Assembly (NCBI GenBank): GCA_026545225.1 | Contig: CM048848.1 | Coordinates: forward strand, 49,749,806-49,813,805 | Length of the DNA: 64,000 nucleotides | From: Cornus controversa | Lineage: Eukaryota > Streptophyta > Magnoliopsida > Cornales > Cornaceae | Direction of reading: 5' to 3' | Part shown: positions 1-12,870 of the stretch, in pieces | How positions within the stretch are numbered: the first letter of the stretch is position 1 | Layout of the letters: every line of letters starts with the position of its first letter | The notes under the pieces: model-generated | The model's database searches: none | Told to the model about the DNA's origin: nothing | What the model saw: only the letters and a program-made list of their open reading frames with translations | Translations under genes and position numbers: made by a program

Positions 1-312
1 GTTATGTCTTGTTCCACCCACTCAATCCATCTAATCCTTCTATCTGTCATTAATTTATCTTCTAGAGTTGTGCAATTAGCAAATCGTTGGAAAATGACAG
101 GATCTTGAACATGGCTGGTGTGGTACCAAACACTATCACAATCAAATTAGAGGAAGAAAAAGGAAGGAAAAAAAAAAAAAGAAATGAGTGGTTGTCTCGT
201 GAAGAACAAGAATTGTCTTAGAAGGAAGAAAATTGTTGGTTACCAAGTTATCCAAATTATCAATTGGCTCCGGAATCGGGGGATTTACATTTTCTTGGTT
301 TTAATATTATTT

Positions 313-552
313 CAGTGATCAAAATTGAAAAAATATTGTTATTTAGTTACCTTAAACTCAATAAAAGGTAAATAGTGATCAAATTTAAAAAATAATTGTT
401 AATAAGTGACCATTTAATCTTAAAGCCCAAAATACCCTTCATTCTGTCCATAAATCTCCATTTTTTTTTTTTTTTTTTAAACTAAAATATCAAAAAATTT
501 AAAGAATCCAATGACTTGTATACAATATATGAACATATATACATTCTAAAGA

Positions 553-597
<45 letters not shown>

Positions 598-854
598 TCT
601 CATTAACAAAAAAAAAAAACCTAATTTGGGTGCAATTAATTATTAATAAGAAATATTGGAGGATATGAATAGACTTGGCTAATAAACATATTACTTACTG
701 CCTCATATCTTTCCTTTTTTTATATCAGGTATCCCATAGTTAATTCATTTCAAGTTATAACTCTTGTTGTATCTTTGAAGCCCTAAAATCTATCAAAGAA
801 AAAAAAATTCATATATGCACATGCATTAATTGTAAGATGAACATATATGTCTAA

Positions 855-887
<33 letters not shown>

Positions 888-1118
888 TTCTCTCTCTATA
901 TATACTTTCTTTTCTAAATATTTGTAATTTGATATTTAGAATTGAAACTAGAGAAGACGAATAAGAAATAGAGAATTTCTAAATAAAAAATAGGGTATTT
1001 TGGACATTAAAGTTAATTGGTCACTCATTGGCAATTACTTTTCAAGATTGGTCACTATTTATCTTTTATTGAGTTTAAGGTCACTGTAAATCTTTTTTTT
1101 TTTTTAATTTTGGTCACC
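313..1118. mobile_element. Long terminal-inverted-repeat foldback (MITE-like), about 0.8 kb
   Basis: The left arm (about 313-445) and the reverse complement of the right arm (about 985-1118) match over roughly 125 bases. Both read from a GTGACC/GTGATC motif through CTTAAACTCAATAAAAG and another GTGACC to CCAAAATACCCT. The interior is AT-rich and non-coding, with a (TA)n tract at 555-592 and a (TA)n(GA)n / (TC)n(TA)n palindrome at about 854-905. There is no transposase ORF, so it is non-autonomous. I found no clean target duplication, so the outer edges are approximate and the superfamily is open. Confidence 0.7.
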
Positions 1119-2840
1119 ACAATCTAATTTTCCCTTAATATAATATATCTCTATCATCATTTCAGCATTTTTTATTTTTTGACCATTTGATATATAAATA
1201 CGCATTATAATTCTTTATAAAATATGCGTAGCTTTAATTTCACAAATTATCGTGTACCTCCAAAAGTTCAAGTACATAACTTCTTGAATTATATAACTCG
1301 TGAATTATAACCAATGCTTGTGGCGAAGTGGTATTTTCTAATTAGGAGTGGCAAAATTTGTCATGACACAATAATACAACACGAGTTAAGTATGTTTGAA
1401 TTTGAGATAAACCGACACGTTTAATAAATGGTTCGACACGAACACGACATGCAAAAATTGGATTGAATTTGAGTTTAAATTATTTAACTCACAACACGAT
1501 TACAATACAAATTATTCATATATTCTGGTTTTATTCAAACTTATATATATTTCAATTGTTTGTAATATATTTGTTTGTTTACAGGACTGATGTAGGCATA
1601 AAATGTAAGGATAAAATTGTTATGATATCTTTTCAGATATTGAATCACCTTACTATGTGTTTAAGATTTATATATAGATACAAAATTTATAATATAGTTT
1701 GATTTTGCAGTTTATGTACTTTATTTTTTATATGATCTTCAAAGAGTTTTAGAGAGTGGAAAAAATCACATCATATAAGTTAAACGGATTAAAAAAGTTA
1801 TTAAATGAGTTATGTTTTTAGGATTTATATATAAATACAAAATTTATAATATAGTTTAATTTTAGGGTTTATGTACTTTATTTTATATATGATCTTCAGA
1901 AAGTTTTAGAGGGTGAGAAACTAATATCATAATTTAACAAGTTATTAATTAAACGGGTTAAACAAGTTGACGAATGTAACACATTTAATAATCAGGTTGA
2001 ATTAGTGCTTAGTACCAAGAGTCTTTGCAAGTAATATATCAACACCACACGAACACAGAAAGTAACATGAATTGCTGCCCCTATTCTTGACCTTTCCGTA
2101 GGAGAGAATAAAAACACATTTGTGAATTATGTAATTGGATTTAATATATCCTGATATAACGATAATGATTTAACTTTGTTATATTATATGTATATCTTGT
2201 TCCAAGCATAACACAAGAATCAATTATTTTTTATCTTTAACTTCATTCAATTGTTCCCATATCACATATATGACCAATTCCTTCTCTAGTATCCGTCATA
2301 TTTCAACTTAAAACATTATGCTTTCAATCCCTATTTCAGTTCCACATGCAAACCACTTGCAAATGGAAGAAGCCGAACCATTGGCCAAATCCACTCAGTA
2401 GATACACCCATCAGTATCACGAATGTCATCAGTCAAAACCATCTTAGCAATAAATTTTCATGATGTCAAATTCCAGCATTGAAAACTAAGGCTATGTTCG
2501 TCTGCACATGGACATGAACAAAAATTTCTCCAATTCCGATTCTAAAGCCCCAATTCCATGCATACGAACATGCCCTAAGCTTAATTCACTTTCATTTGGC
2601 ATCAAAAACAGAATGGCTAGAGGAAAATGCAAAACATGGATTAATTAATCTCGGTGCCTGTACTTTCAACCGACATTTCCCACTAAATTAAAACTACAAA
2701 CAACATATGATCATAATATGATCATAATCATTCAGTCTGATTAATCAAAAATCAGATCAGCTAAGTGAGAGACAATCAATTAGACAACAGCAAGGAAAAG
2801 AACATTACCCCATTAGAAAGGAAATGTCTCCATTATGTAC
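1119..2840. other. Gene-free AT-rich intergenic stretch
   Basis: I see no supportable coding sequence. Around 1330-1460 there is a short stretch rich in GACACGA words of the kind common in plant dispersed repeats. Two degenerate related segments, at about 1655-1760 and 1825-1920, both contain TTTATATATA(G/A)ATACAAAATTTATAATATAGTTT-like sequence and look like an old imperfect direct duplication. The last 100 to 150 bases probably include the 3' UTR of the RING gene that ends at 2854. Confidence 0.5.
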
Positions 2841-2853
2841 ACAATTTCCACCT

Positions 2854-5800
2854 TCACTTAATATTAGGGCCTGCTGTCGTCTTCGAAGAGCCAACTGCTC
2901 CATGATCAACAGACCTTCCAATTAACAGTTGTGAAGAATATGAGCCACTTTTCTTCAACTTACCAGGAAATTCCTTGCCTGATTTACCCTTCAAGGAAAG
3001 ATTCTTTTTAATTCGATTGCGATTAAGTAACAACATGGTGTTGCGAGGGGGCGCATGCAAAGCTCCTTCAACGCAATCACCAGCCTGTGCACATCCCCAT
3101 GGCCTTGATGGTCCATCTTCACAAAAAGGTCTAAGCCTCGGGAAACCACTCCTCAACTTGGAAAACACTGGCTGCTCTGGGGAATTTTCCTCCTCCGATC
3201 TTACACAGAGAGGACAAGGTGGGTCACTTTTGCGTGTTTTTGGTGTTGCTTGCTCCAAGCATTCAGCATGGAAAACATGCTGGCATGAAAGAACTCCAGC
3301 AACCGGCAAATCTCCACTCCTCACAATTCGACGAGAACCCCAAGGTGACCTCTGCGAAAGAAATCTCTCACACAATCCACATTTAAAACCCTCTGATGGA
3401 TTACATGACCGACTATAAAAGTCGGATTCAAATGACTCAGCCACGTCGGTAAAATCAATACTACCACTAGCACTGCTCAAACGGTGCACCTCTCTTTGTG
3501 GAGTGGCAACATCAAACTCTGAAAACCCAGCAATCGTGGCATCAGCAACTTCTCTTGTAGGTGTTTCAGGTGGAAAGGACACAGGGTGAATAGGTTTGGA
3601 CATAAAGCAGCGGCGACTTGAGAAGCTTCGATGAGAAGAGTGTGACTTCACCACAGGCTCATACTCACTACTGTCTGATCGAGATGAAGTAGAGCCTCCA
3701 CTATCTTGAGCCACTGATCCCTGTATTAAAACCTCATCACCGTAAGGAAGTTGAATTCAAGGAAAATACTCAGCTAAGTACCAAAGAAAATATGACAAAA
3801 CAGTACCTCCACAGTTGGTGAAAAGGATAATGATCCCAAAACTGCATCTAGCAAGGGTGAAATCATATCAGTAAATGCAAACAAATATACTGTTACAAGC
3901 AATTTTAAGCTAAATATCTGTGTGCACGTGCCTGTGTGGACAAGAGAACAGTAGAATGCTGAGCTATAATGATAAAATCATGAGAATAAGTATTCTATTT
4001 GCACAGCAATTACATCCTTACACTAAAACTTCAGAATCCAATTCACAAGAACAAGTGTCAGCTTAATTTGTCCCGAATTATTTTATCAAAGGAACCCAAG
4101 TCAATTTTCAGTATTCAATAATCGTCCTTAAAAGGTTTTCATTGCGTGACAAAGGATCTTGATAGTTGCATTCAATTGAGATCCCCCAATTCATGTGGAC
4201 ACTCAAATTATTTTATCAAAAGAACCCAAGTCAATTTTCAGTATTAAATAATCGTCCTTAAAAAGTTTTCATTGCATGGCAAAGGATTTCGATAGTTGCA
4301 TTCAATTGAGATCCCCCAATTCATGTGGACGCTCAAATCCATAAATAGTCATATCTTTTTGGTTTGTCTATTTGTTCTTTTTCTATGTCAAAATCAATAG
4401 ATATATAACATTAAGTTCTTCCTGTATAAGCCATGCGTTAAAGGAAAATCATATTCAGATGATTATAAAATAGTAAAAGGTTCAATAAATATTATTTACA
4501 ATTCTTACACACAAGATATTAGTTAGTGTAAGACCTATTATATAGAAGCATTTGAAACATAGCAAAATGAGTCATCTTTTCGACAGTGCTAAACTGCAAT
4601 ATTTATTACAATTATTGTAATTAGTTAATCAAAGAGATGTAACCAATGCCTTGAGATCTGAGCAGTGACAAACCTAATCCAATCCACTAAGTGCACCATG
4701 ATGTTTCAAAGGTCCAATCCAACAAAACATGCGCAATTTTTCATTTTCAACTTCTTTTTTGGTGCAACCCGTGTGAAAAATCTAAAAAAGAGCAGCCTAG
4801 TGTAGGAGAATCCCGCCAATGTGGGATTTGGGGAGACTAAGATGTACACATGCATCCTTACCTCCAAGTCACAACGGAGAGCACCAGGACCCTCCCTCAT
4901 GTGAAAATTCTATATATATATATATATGGAGTGTGTGAGTGCGTGCCTGTGTTACTTACCTACCAAAAAATCTTTTTGGTAGGTAAGCAACATATGCACA
5001 CACTCACAGACACCACACTGCCCCATTGTGGGGCCCAAACTGCTCACCTCTCCTTTTGGGAAGGAGAGCTCATACCACCTAGGCCAATCGAAACTAAAAT
5101 GGAAAAACTTATGCTTAAATTTTTAAAAAAGGAAAAAAATAATAGAAGGATATAATTTCTTAAGATAAAGCAATCCCCTAAAGGGCACCTGGGGGCCCAA
5201 CCCTTGTGCACACAACATATGCAACGGCCTACTCCACAAAAAACATACAATCTCATATCTCAGGAAGAACCAAAAAAGAATCATTAGAAAAGATGTTCTC
5301 CCTTAAAGCCATAACAAAGGGAGCTCAAGGACGGAATTTTATCCCAGTTACATAAAAATACCATCAGTTTCAACATGGGCTAGTAATGAATCTAAAATAG
5401 TTCAACAAAGGGCACAAATGATTGTTATTTTTAAGTAATTGCAAATATATAAATAATATCATCAATAGGTCAATGATGTAGAGGACGTCCAATAATAGGA
5501 CTTCAATAATCTGAACACGACTATATATACTCAGAGAGCATTATTGAAGTATTCAATATGCCATAATGTAGTGGCTGCTCTCATATTATTATTAACCTAG
5601 AACTGTCGTATCATAGGAGTGCCAGTGAGCACCATCTATCCAACAACAGAAACCAAAAGACATGCTTATGGATCAATGAATCTGAGCCAGATAGGCTCAA
5701 ACCAACTCCAACTAGCCAGAACATGTCAAAGGATTTATTTCTGAGCAACTACTACATTACATACAATTTGTCTGAAATTCAACTATATCTATTCTAATAC

Positions 5801-8800
5801 TGAATGGGATAATACAATCTTTAAGCAGGTTTACACAAAGTCGCAAACACAGCCACAGGCACGTGAGTGCTTAGCTGTGAGAGCGCACACAGAAAGATAG
5901 AGGTCTAGTCTGACACAAACCAATTTCAGTTGATGTAACATACACATATGTTAGTATCATTTACATTAAAAAATAGAGAGAAGAAAAATTAAGAAAAAAA
6001 AAAAACAAAAAAATCTTTTCATCGCCAATAGTATGGTCATAAGTGCAGAAAAGAATGAAGACGGACTAATAAAAGGGAGTAGAAGTTTTTTTTTGTATCA
6101 TTTCGTGGTTCAGATTAAATTATGAAGTAAAATAAAAGGTTTATGGCATAAATATGCGGCTAAAAGTACACTATTTAAGTTCTTTAGTCTTCGTCTATAT
6201 AGCCCATTGCAAGAGAGACAACTCAAAGAGATTAAACACAAAGCTCAACCCAAACCTTAGAGGCTTAGACAGTCTTGGGTAAAATTTAAGTAGTTAAGAG
6301 TTGGATTTGGTTAGGTTGAAAACGGCCAACCTGACCTCAACTCATGATAGCTTTAGGATAAGTAGTTGGCAATCCAACATATTCAAAACCAGATCCCTTG
6401 TATCTTAAACAAAGACACCAAGCTCAAACAAAAAGAATGAAATGCTTAATATGAAATAAAATAATAATAACCATTATAGCTATGCAGTTATCATTCAGGT
6501 GTGCTGGTAAGGAGTTCCATGCATAAAGTTCACAAGTCTCTATATTTGAATATAAATGTGAAGCAAACAATATATAATTGGGGAAACCAATCTAAATATT
6601 AACAGACCTAAAAACTTTATCCATGTTCTGGATCCTTCCGTACATGGCTGATTTAAGGAAGAAGACTCATGCAACAATGTGAAGACTTAGGTATCAATGT
6701 GTGTTAGTGTGTTTTTATTTTAACTATTTAGACAAGGGGGAAAAGAACTGCGTGCTGCTCTTGTTTGTCTCCAACCTCATTCTTTCATTTCAATAAAAGC
6801 GAAGGAAAGTAAAATGTCATGGCATTTGGAGGCAGGCTTGTGGGGCGTGGGAGATTGAAAAGAATCCAACAACCAAAACCCACAGCACAAACCCATACTA
6901 TGACACCATAGAATAATTAATGTTGGGCCACAGTGGTTCAGCATCCAACAGAGAACCTGCAGGAATTTCAGAGCTACTAGTTTAAAGCCCCACCAAGATT
7001 GAGCCCTTCCACAACAGAACTAGAAGCACCTAGAACCTATATGTTACAACAGTCAATATCAGGCAACTATGCACAACTGAATTAAAATTTAAAAGAAAAA
7101 CTATGGTTTGAGCTTGAAATAAAATACACATTCATTAATAAAACCGGATATGTACATATTTAATAGACGTAAAATAACTCATAAATTCATGGCAATTCTC
7201 TTCCTCTCCAACTGAGAAAAGCAACAAATAACTAGTTCTTTTGAACTTTGAACTTTCATAAATTGATTCAATATATATATATATATATTTGGTCAATGTG
7301 ATGAACCTCCATGAAATCCCGGGGGAGGGGGGGCAAAACTTATGAACACTATAACATCATATCACCAAAAAGAGAGAGAGAGAGAGAATCACAAGAAACT
7401 CCCAGATACCAACTGCCAAACATATAGGGAGCTCAGGAACCAAGTAGCACAAGCACAGGACACAATAGAATCAAATACACCAACACATTAGATTCAAATT
7501 AGTAGAAATGAACAGGGATATATATAATTATAAAATTTGATTTATACATATATCTATTAAATGATACAATAATAGAACTTCAATTCATTTTTAAATTGTC
7601 AGGGATTACATATCTTATATATACACTACCACTCTCCCACTTTGTCATTACAATTATATTTTGGTCATATTTGAAAGTCATTGCATACTTGTAAAGAAAA
7701 AAAAAAGGTTAGACATTTTAAGTTGTACATAATGTTTCTGAGATCATTGAAAATGGCTACTTCTAGATGTGTTTGCATTTATATAAGACTTGTCATGGAG
7801 AGTGGATTGGATGTGTTGGCAAGTTGTCTTCAAAATAATGAAATTTATTTTTAAATTATGGACAAATCCATGGACTGGCAAACGAGTGTCCGTGAAATGT
7901 TGGTATTCGACAAATCTCCACCATGGACATGGCACCTTTGTAGAGGTGTTCATGCTTCTTAGCTAGGAAACAAATCTAATTCTGAAACCTGTGACTCCAC
8001 TCATTGAAGTGTCTACCTGTTGATTTCCTTCCAAATTTACCACTAAAGCACAATGATGTAACCATCCGCACGTTCCTAACTCAGAGACGAAATAACCCCT
8101 CAAACAAAAAGAGGGACTATAATTCCCCCACACTCAAACAATGGATCAAGTGTTTTCTGTCTCTTTTGTTCACTCACCCATACAACACCAGTTAGGAATA
8201 ATCTTTGTGTGCCAAGTCATTTATGGTTAAGATCTTCTCTAAGGCTTTGCCTAACCAAAGAAAGCCACCTTGAAAGGTACTTTAGGACACCGAGTGACCT
8301 TCCAAGGAAGATTTGAGATCCCCGCTTGAGACTATATTGAAAGACCAAACCTCTATCTCCCCCTCCTAAAGGCTTTCATTTGCAACAAACACCACCCTAC
8401 CCCAGCCATAAACCCATAGAACATGCTAATACAAACTACACTTGACTCTTAATTCTAAATTGCCAACCAAACTTAGGATCCTAAACCACAACACTCTTTA
8501 TCAACCCCACATAGTCGGACACGGATTGCTTCCTATCCACTGTAATTCTGAATAGATTATAGATCTCAACTTCGTAGGACCCTCCAAATGAAATGAACCA
8601 TGTCAAACTCCCAACCTTTGCCCTTTTCCCATTACAAACTAATGAACTCCCTCTAGCCCTTGCCAATGCTCTTCCACGTACCTACCCAATAAGATGACAC
8701 AAGATTTGTGCATTTCAAAACAGTCCAATCTAGATCTAAAATTTAATTGAATAGATGTATCTAGAGAGAATTCACTTTGAAGTGACGATTCCTAGATATA

Positions 8801-10175
8801 CATACTGTGTCATTTTATTTCACAATTCCACTTTGCAACCCAAATAAAAACAATAATGCGCAGAAAAACAAGTCAAATGTGTAAGGTAGTTATGAAGTTT
8901 GAATAATGAAATCTTACTTCACTCAACATCTAGTCACCCGACATGCTCCCATATTTCCCTTCCACCACTCACTTCCGCAAGAAGCAATTTTCTACATATC
9001 TCCACAACCACTTGCCTAACAAAGTTTGTTTAAACAACCTCAGCTTTCTAATGCCTAATGCCTCTCCTTCACACACAAACAAGGCAAGCGGTGCTCCATA
9101 GTCCAAACGCAAGATATTCCCACCCCTAACTCCAGGCACAAACACATTCATGCATGTGTGAAACATGATATGAATTGCATCTTGTGAGAAACATGGCATA
9201 CAAGAATCCAGATCATTTGTCCAATAAAAGTTAATTTCAGCTGTGCAAAAACATGTCCACACTGGAAACACACCTTAGGATCTAATCTAAATCAATATTT
9301 ATAAACACGAAATACTATTCAGGTATATACTAATTATCTCCTACAGGAAAATGGATATAATTACTTTGGTTCCACAACATCTTTCAGGATCAGAGCAGCA
9401 GTGTACTAAAAGCCCTCAAGATGTTCCTTCCAATCTTCAACTAAAACTGATTTTCTCAGGAGGGGAAAAAATATTAGTTATGTCTCCATTTCGATTCACA
9501 TAAACCAATGACTTTGCTTGTTGAGGCAGTGTAGTAGGCATACTAATCAAGTGAAGCATAATCTACAATGTCTTCACAACAAAATTTGTGGAAGGAGGCT
9601 ATCAAATGAACAACTTATTAATCCTAATTGGTATGGCAACTTGGAATGCATAGTCAGTGGATTAACTAGTAACTTAGTAAGACTAAATCAAGAAAAAAGC
9701 AAGAGGCTGTACCAACCATTAAATATTAAACGCAAGATAGTGGCATGTATCAACATATTGTGACTCATCCATGCTCTCAATTAACACTTTGGTCATATTT
9801 TAGCATACAAATGTCACATCATTGTGTCTCCTGATCTCGTTTAGCATACAGCAGATACCCAGTAAAATAAATGAAAGGAACTTCTCTATAAGTTCATTGT
9901 AATCAAATCAAATTAGTTTCAAATCCAAATGTATTAATACATACTAAGGATAATACATATAATCAATCTGGTCAATGATACATTTCAACCTGTCTATAAC
10001 TCCTTTGAATTTTGGAAATAAATAAAGGAGTGAAAAGAAACCCCAAATCACTTTAGTAAGACATATAAACAGAATAAGTGAAACCAGTCAACGGCGAACA
10101 CAAATAAGAACAGGTATAAACAAATTAGACGATAAATGTAGCTCAACTTCACAGCTATAAAATTTCCTACGCAGC

Positions 10176-10214
<39 letters not shown>

Positions 10215-10705
10215 ACAAATAAAAAACAACATAGCAATCAAAAAAATGCCACTTAGGGAAGTCTTGACAATTCCAATACATGAAGCGTTGAAAGGATGTA
10301 AAGTCAGTTTAAATTACCTCTTCTTGACGAAGTTCCATAATCATCGACACTGATTTCTTGTATTGCTGGGGGAGTCCACTGCTGGGCAGGAGAGATGTCT
10401 GATGGACTACTAAAATACGGCCCAGCACCATCAGGTGTAGAATATTGATGATTGGGAACATGAGTTCCCCTCGCCCAACTCCTACTTCCCCTACTGTTTG
10501 ATGATGTAGAAGACCCATACAATTGAATACCATCATGAGACCCAAATGATAGCCCCTCAGACTGGAACCGGAAATCCCATCTCGACGGGGGAGGTGAAAA
10601 GCTTGTATTAGTTCGCCAGTAGGGCTCAGGGGGGCCCATGGACCACTCCCTGCTGGCTGCATTAGATCCATGTGGCCTTGCAGCCACACAACAGAGCGAC
10701 CCCGT
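2854..10705 (-). CDS. RING-H2 finger protein, probable E3 ubiquitin ligase (three coding exons)
   Basis: The coding exons on the minus strand are 10705-10318, 3847-3807 and 3720-2854 (stop TGA). All junctions are GT-AG and the phases agree (388, 41 and 867 bases), giving about 431 residues. The N-terminal exon is Ser/Pro/Trp-rich (REWSMGPPEPYWRTN, PPPSRWDFRF). A Ser-rich linker follows, then a C-terminal RING-H2 finger with ligands Cys257, Cys260, Cys289, His291, His294, Cys297, Cys312 and Cys315 (C-x2-C-x28-C-x-H-x2-H-x2-C-x14-C-x2-C). After the RING the tail is basic. RING-H2 proteins of this type usually bind a ubiquitin-conjugating enzyme; the substrate is unknown. The frame opens with T-G-S-L-C-C, where I would expect M-G-S-x-C-C, because the first codon is ACG at 10705-10703 with an in-frame TAA 15 bases upstream of it. 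The next in-frame Met is residue 23. The intron between exons 1 and 2 is 6.5 kb. The family call is strong; the start is unresolved. Confidence 0.85.
4076..4336. repeat. Two-copy tandem duplication, 130-bp period
   Basis: Bases 4077-4206 and 4207-4336 are two copies of the same unit. Both begin ATTATTTTATCAAA, pass through CAATAATCGTCC-like sequence and end AATTCATGTGGAC, with only a handful of differences. They lie in the large intron of the RING gene and have no coding potential. The high identity suggests a recent duplication. Confidence 0.9.
4928..5098. mobile_element. Two tRNA-derived SINE copies meeting tail to tail
   Basis: Read on the minus strand, 5098 down to about 4965 begins with an A-box-like GGCCTAGGTGGTATGAGC. 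It then passes a degenerate B-box region (GGTGAGCAGTTTGGGCC) and ends in TGTGAGTGTGTGC and TTGCTTACCTACCAAAAA, a plant SINE layout. On the plus strand 4928-4970 carries the same 3' end (GTGTGAGTGCGTGC, TTACTTACCTACCAAAAA), so a second, 5'-truncated copy abuts in the opposite orientation. Together they form a hairpin-capable inverted repeat of about 75 bases. They lie inside the RING gene intron. Confidence 0.6.
5100..8000. other. Intronic stretch with no gene recognised
   Basis: This is the interior of the 6.5-kb intron of the RING gene. It is AT-rich, with short simple repeats such as (TA)n at about 7271-7288 and (GA)n at about 7373-7387. I find no ORF with recognisable protein content on either strand and no clear transposon ends. 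Confidence 0.5.
8000..9110 (-). mobile_element. L1-type LINE relic (3' part of ORF2)
   Basis: On the minus strand, broken frames give pieces typical of plant L1 ORF2 downstream of the reverse transcriptase. They are LGIRKLRLFKQTLLGKWLWR near 9000-9060, YNLFRITVDRKQSVSDYV near 8500-8560, then FKVAFFG and ETENTLIHC fragments of the zinc-binding region near 8100-8290. Several stops and frameshifts separate them, so it is dead. No poly(A) tail is evident at the lower-coordinate side and the 5' part is missing. It sits in the RING gene intron, in the same orientation as the gene. Confidence 0.7.
10177..10209. repeat. (AAT)n trinucleotide microsatellite
   Basis: Eleven consecutive AAT/ATA units lie in the RING gene intron, about 110 bases downstream (in gene sense) of the first coding exon. 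Length polymorphism is expected. Confidence 0.95.
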
Positions 10706-12674
10706 CTTAGCTATGTTTTATAGAACTCACCGAAACGTATTCTGCTTGCTTTGCAACCTTTTATGAGCTTTTGACAGCTCTCTCAAAAAATTATATCATT
10801 TTCTCCCAAACTCTGGTTATAATAACACATGCTTACACCACATGCTGCAAATTAAAACCACTATATACAATCTAAGCAAGGATTTGGCAACTAATAAACC
10901 CAAGCTTCTTTATATTAGAATACTTTATTCTGACTCATGATTAAACTTTGCCTGTACGCTGAATACATTCTGAATATCAAAACCACTGTTCAGGAATTCC
11001 AGCAGGGTTCCTTGTATCAAAGGAAGATAACTACCATCAGAATAAAAATTCAATACCATTAACGCCATAGAAAGAAGCATGGACCCAATACAGTCATGTA
11101 AGATAAGGTTATCATCACATTATATAATGGACATCTGGCTTTACGGTAATGGTCATGGTAACATGGGAGCAGGTATGACGCACAAAAATACAGATGCAGA
11201 TAATAGCACATGACTTTTTTCCTTTCCGTTGCATAAGTTCCACATAATGTAATATATGCTTGTTATTTTTAACCCCAGAATTCCATAAATTTGATATTTT
11301 AATGACTTAAAATGAATTTTATTGACTTAGAAAATTGATTTATAGTAATGATTAACATTGTATTTTTATACTGATTTTTAAGTTTCTGGCAGCAAGAATT
11401 GCTTATTAATTTTTACCTTTCATCACTTTCATGAACAAAAAAACACTTAAATATGAAAATTTATCAAGGTAAAAACACAGTCAAAAAACATTATTGTCTT
11501 GATGTAACATAAGTATAAAACTCAAGGGAGTAGATCTATAGAAATCTAGGTCAGCAACTAGACAAAGTCAGAAATAACTCATCAACAATTCTTGTGATCT
11601 GATTCCAAACAAATATTAATGTTAGAGCTGATAAGTATAACCTAAAAAAATACAAAAAATAAATAAGGGGAAACAAAAGTTTGTAACTTTCCATCAAAGT
11701 GGAATATCCAAGAGCCTTGATTAAGACCTAAAGTTAAATCCTATAGTTGATGTTTCTTAGTTAAATATACAGTCATATTTTGGTTCCCTAGCACTCCAAT
11801 ACCAAAGCTACAAAATTGAAAAAGGGCTGAAATTTGTTTAAAAATATTAACCCGTAACAGGTTGTTATTGGCGCCACAATGGACCATAATGACACCATTA
11901 TGGTCCCCTTACGCCTGTGCATTTCAACAAGAACACATGGTTGGCAACATGTTCAGCACCTACCATTACCATTGTGTAAAATTGATTAAATGGAGATTTA
12001 AATAAACTAGAGAAAATATTACTAACATAAGAAAGCTAAGTTAAAGGGCAACTAAAAATTATGAAAGTAAAAGAGATTTCAAGCATGTGGTGCATACAAT
12101 AAAATTAACAAAATGCCGTGATACATTAAATATCAGAATTTCAATAAAAAAAGGGTTCTACTACCACACATTGTAAATGGAAGGGGCTCAAATAACCTTG
12201 GTTTACAACTGCAAATGTTCAAGGAAAACTCAGCACTTCTACATCACCAGCATCAACAATGGCTGCAACAGCAGCAACCACAACAACAATAATATCAATG
12301 ATAGGTATCATGGGCCTAGGATGCATACAAAGGATAAAAAAAATGGCATAAAGCAGAAATTTAGAAAAGTATTATAAAAAAAACTAAAAACATAATAACA
12401 ATGGGACTGCTCTTACGATTATAGTCCATCAAAGATTACAGCAGGCGCCAAATTTGAAGCAACAAATTCCTATTTTTTTTAAAAAAAATAAAAAAGAGGA
12501 AGAAGAAGCCTAGAAACAGAAAATTCTCAGCGAAACACCTATAGCAAAATCAGAAAGAAAAAATCTTGAAGACAGTCTTAGTTTGATGTTTGACCAAAAA
12601 CAAAATGCGATAACTGGAAAACTAGGGCATGATAAATTCACAAAGTTGATTCACACTCCACCTACACCTATATA

Positions 12675-12696
12675 GTGTGTGTGTATATATATATAT

Positions 12697-12731
<35 letters not shown>
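12675..12731. repeat. (TG)n(TA)n(GA)n compound microsatellite by the first exon of the RING gene
   Basis: The plus strand reads a short TG run, then TA to 12699, then GA from 12701 to 12731. In gene sense this is (TC)n followed by (TA)n, beginning about 27 bases after the proposed first-exon donor. Equivalent tracts stand by the 5' ends of the other two genes in the window. Confidence 0.9.
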
Positions 12732-12734
<3 letters not shown>

Positions 12735-12758
12735 GGGTTTCGGTGGAACTGTGCTTAC

Positions 12759-12870
12759 GATTATGTTCGGTGAAGAACTCTGCGAGTGTAGGAGCGACTG
12801 AAAGGCTATTATTGGAGGAAATGTGTGCGAAGCTCACAAAGTCGAAAACCCTAATATGTCGGGGAGAGCG
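12759..12870 (-). promoter_or_regulatory. Candidate 5' UTR exon of the RING gene
   Basis: Minus-strand sequence just above 12759 ends AACATAATC and is followed by a consensus donor GTAAGC (12758 downward). It has higher GC than its surroundings and no in-frame ATG that could join exon 10705-10318, so it fits a non-coding leader exon spliced to an acceptor at about 10706-10712. The upstream limit is a guess. This is inferred from splice signals and position only. Confidence 0.35.

Noticed and set aside
2975..3418. Plus-strand ORF of 147 codons
   Set aside because: It is the antisense shadow of the RING gene's last coding exon, and its composition has no domain.
10309..10689. Alternative minus-strand frame beginning MWLQGHMDLM, 126 codons
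   Set aside because: It overlaps the RING first coding exon in another frame. It does start with ATG, but it lacks the conserved REWSMGPPEPYW segment and cannot join exon 3847-3807 in the RING frame.
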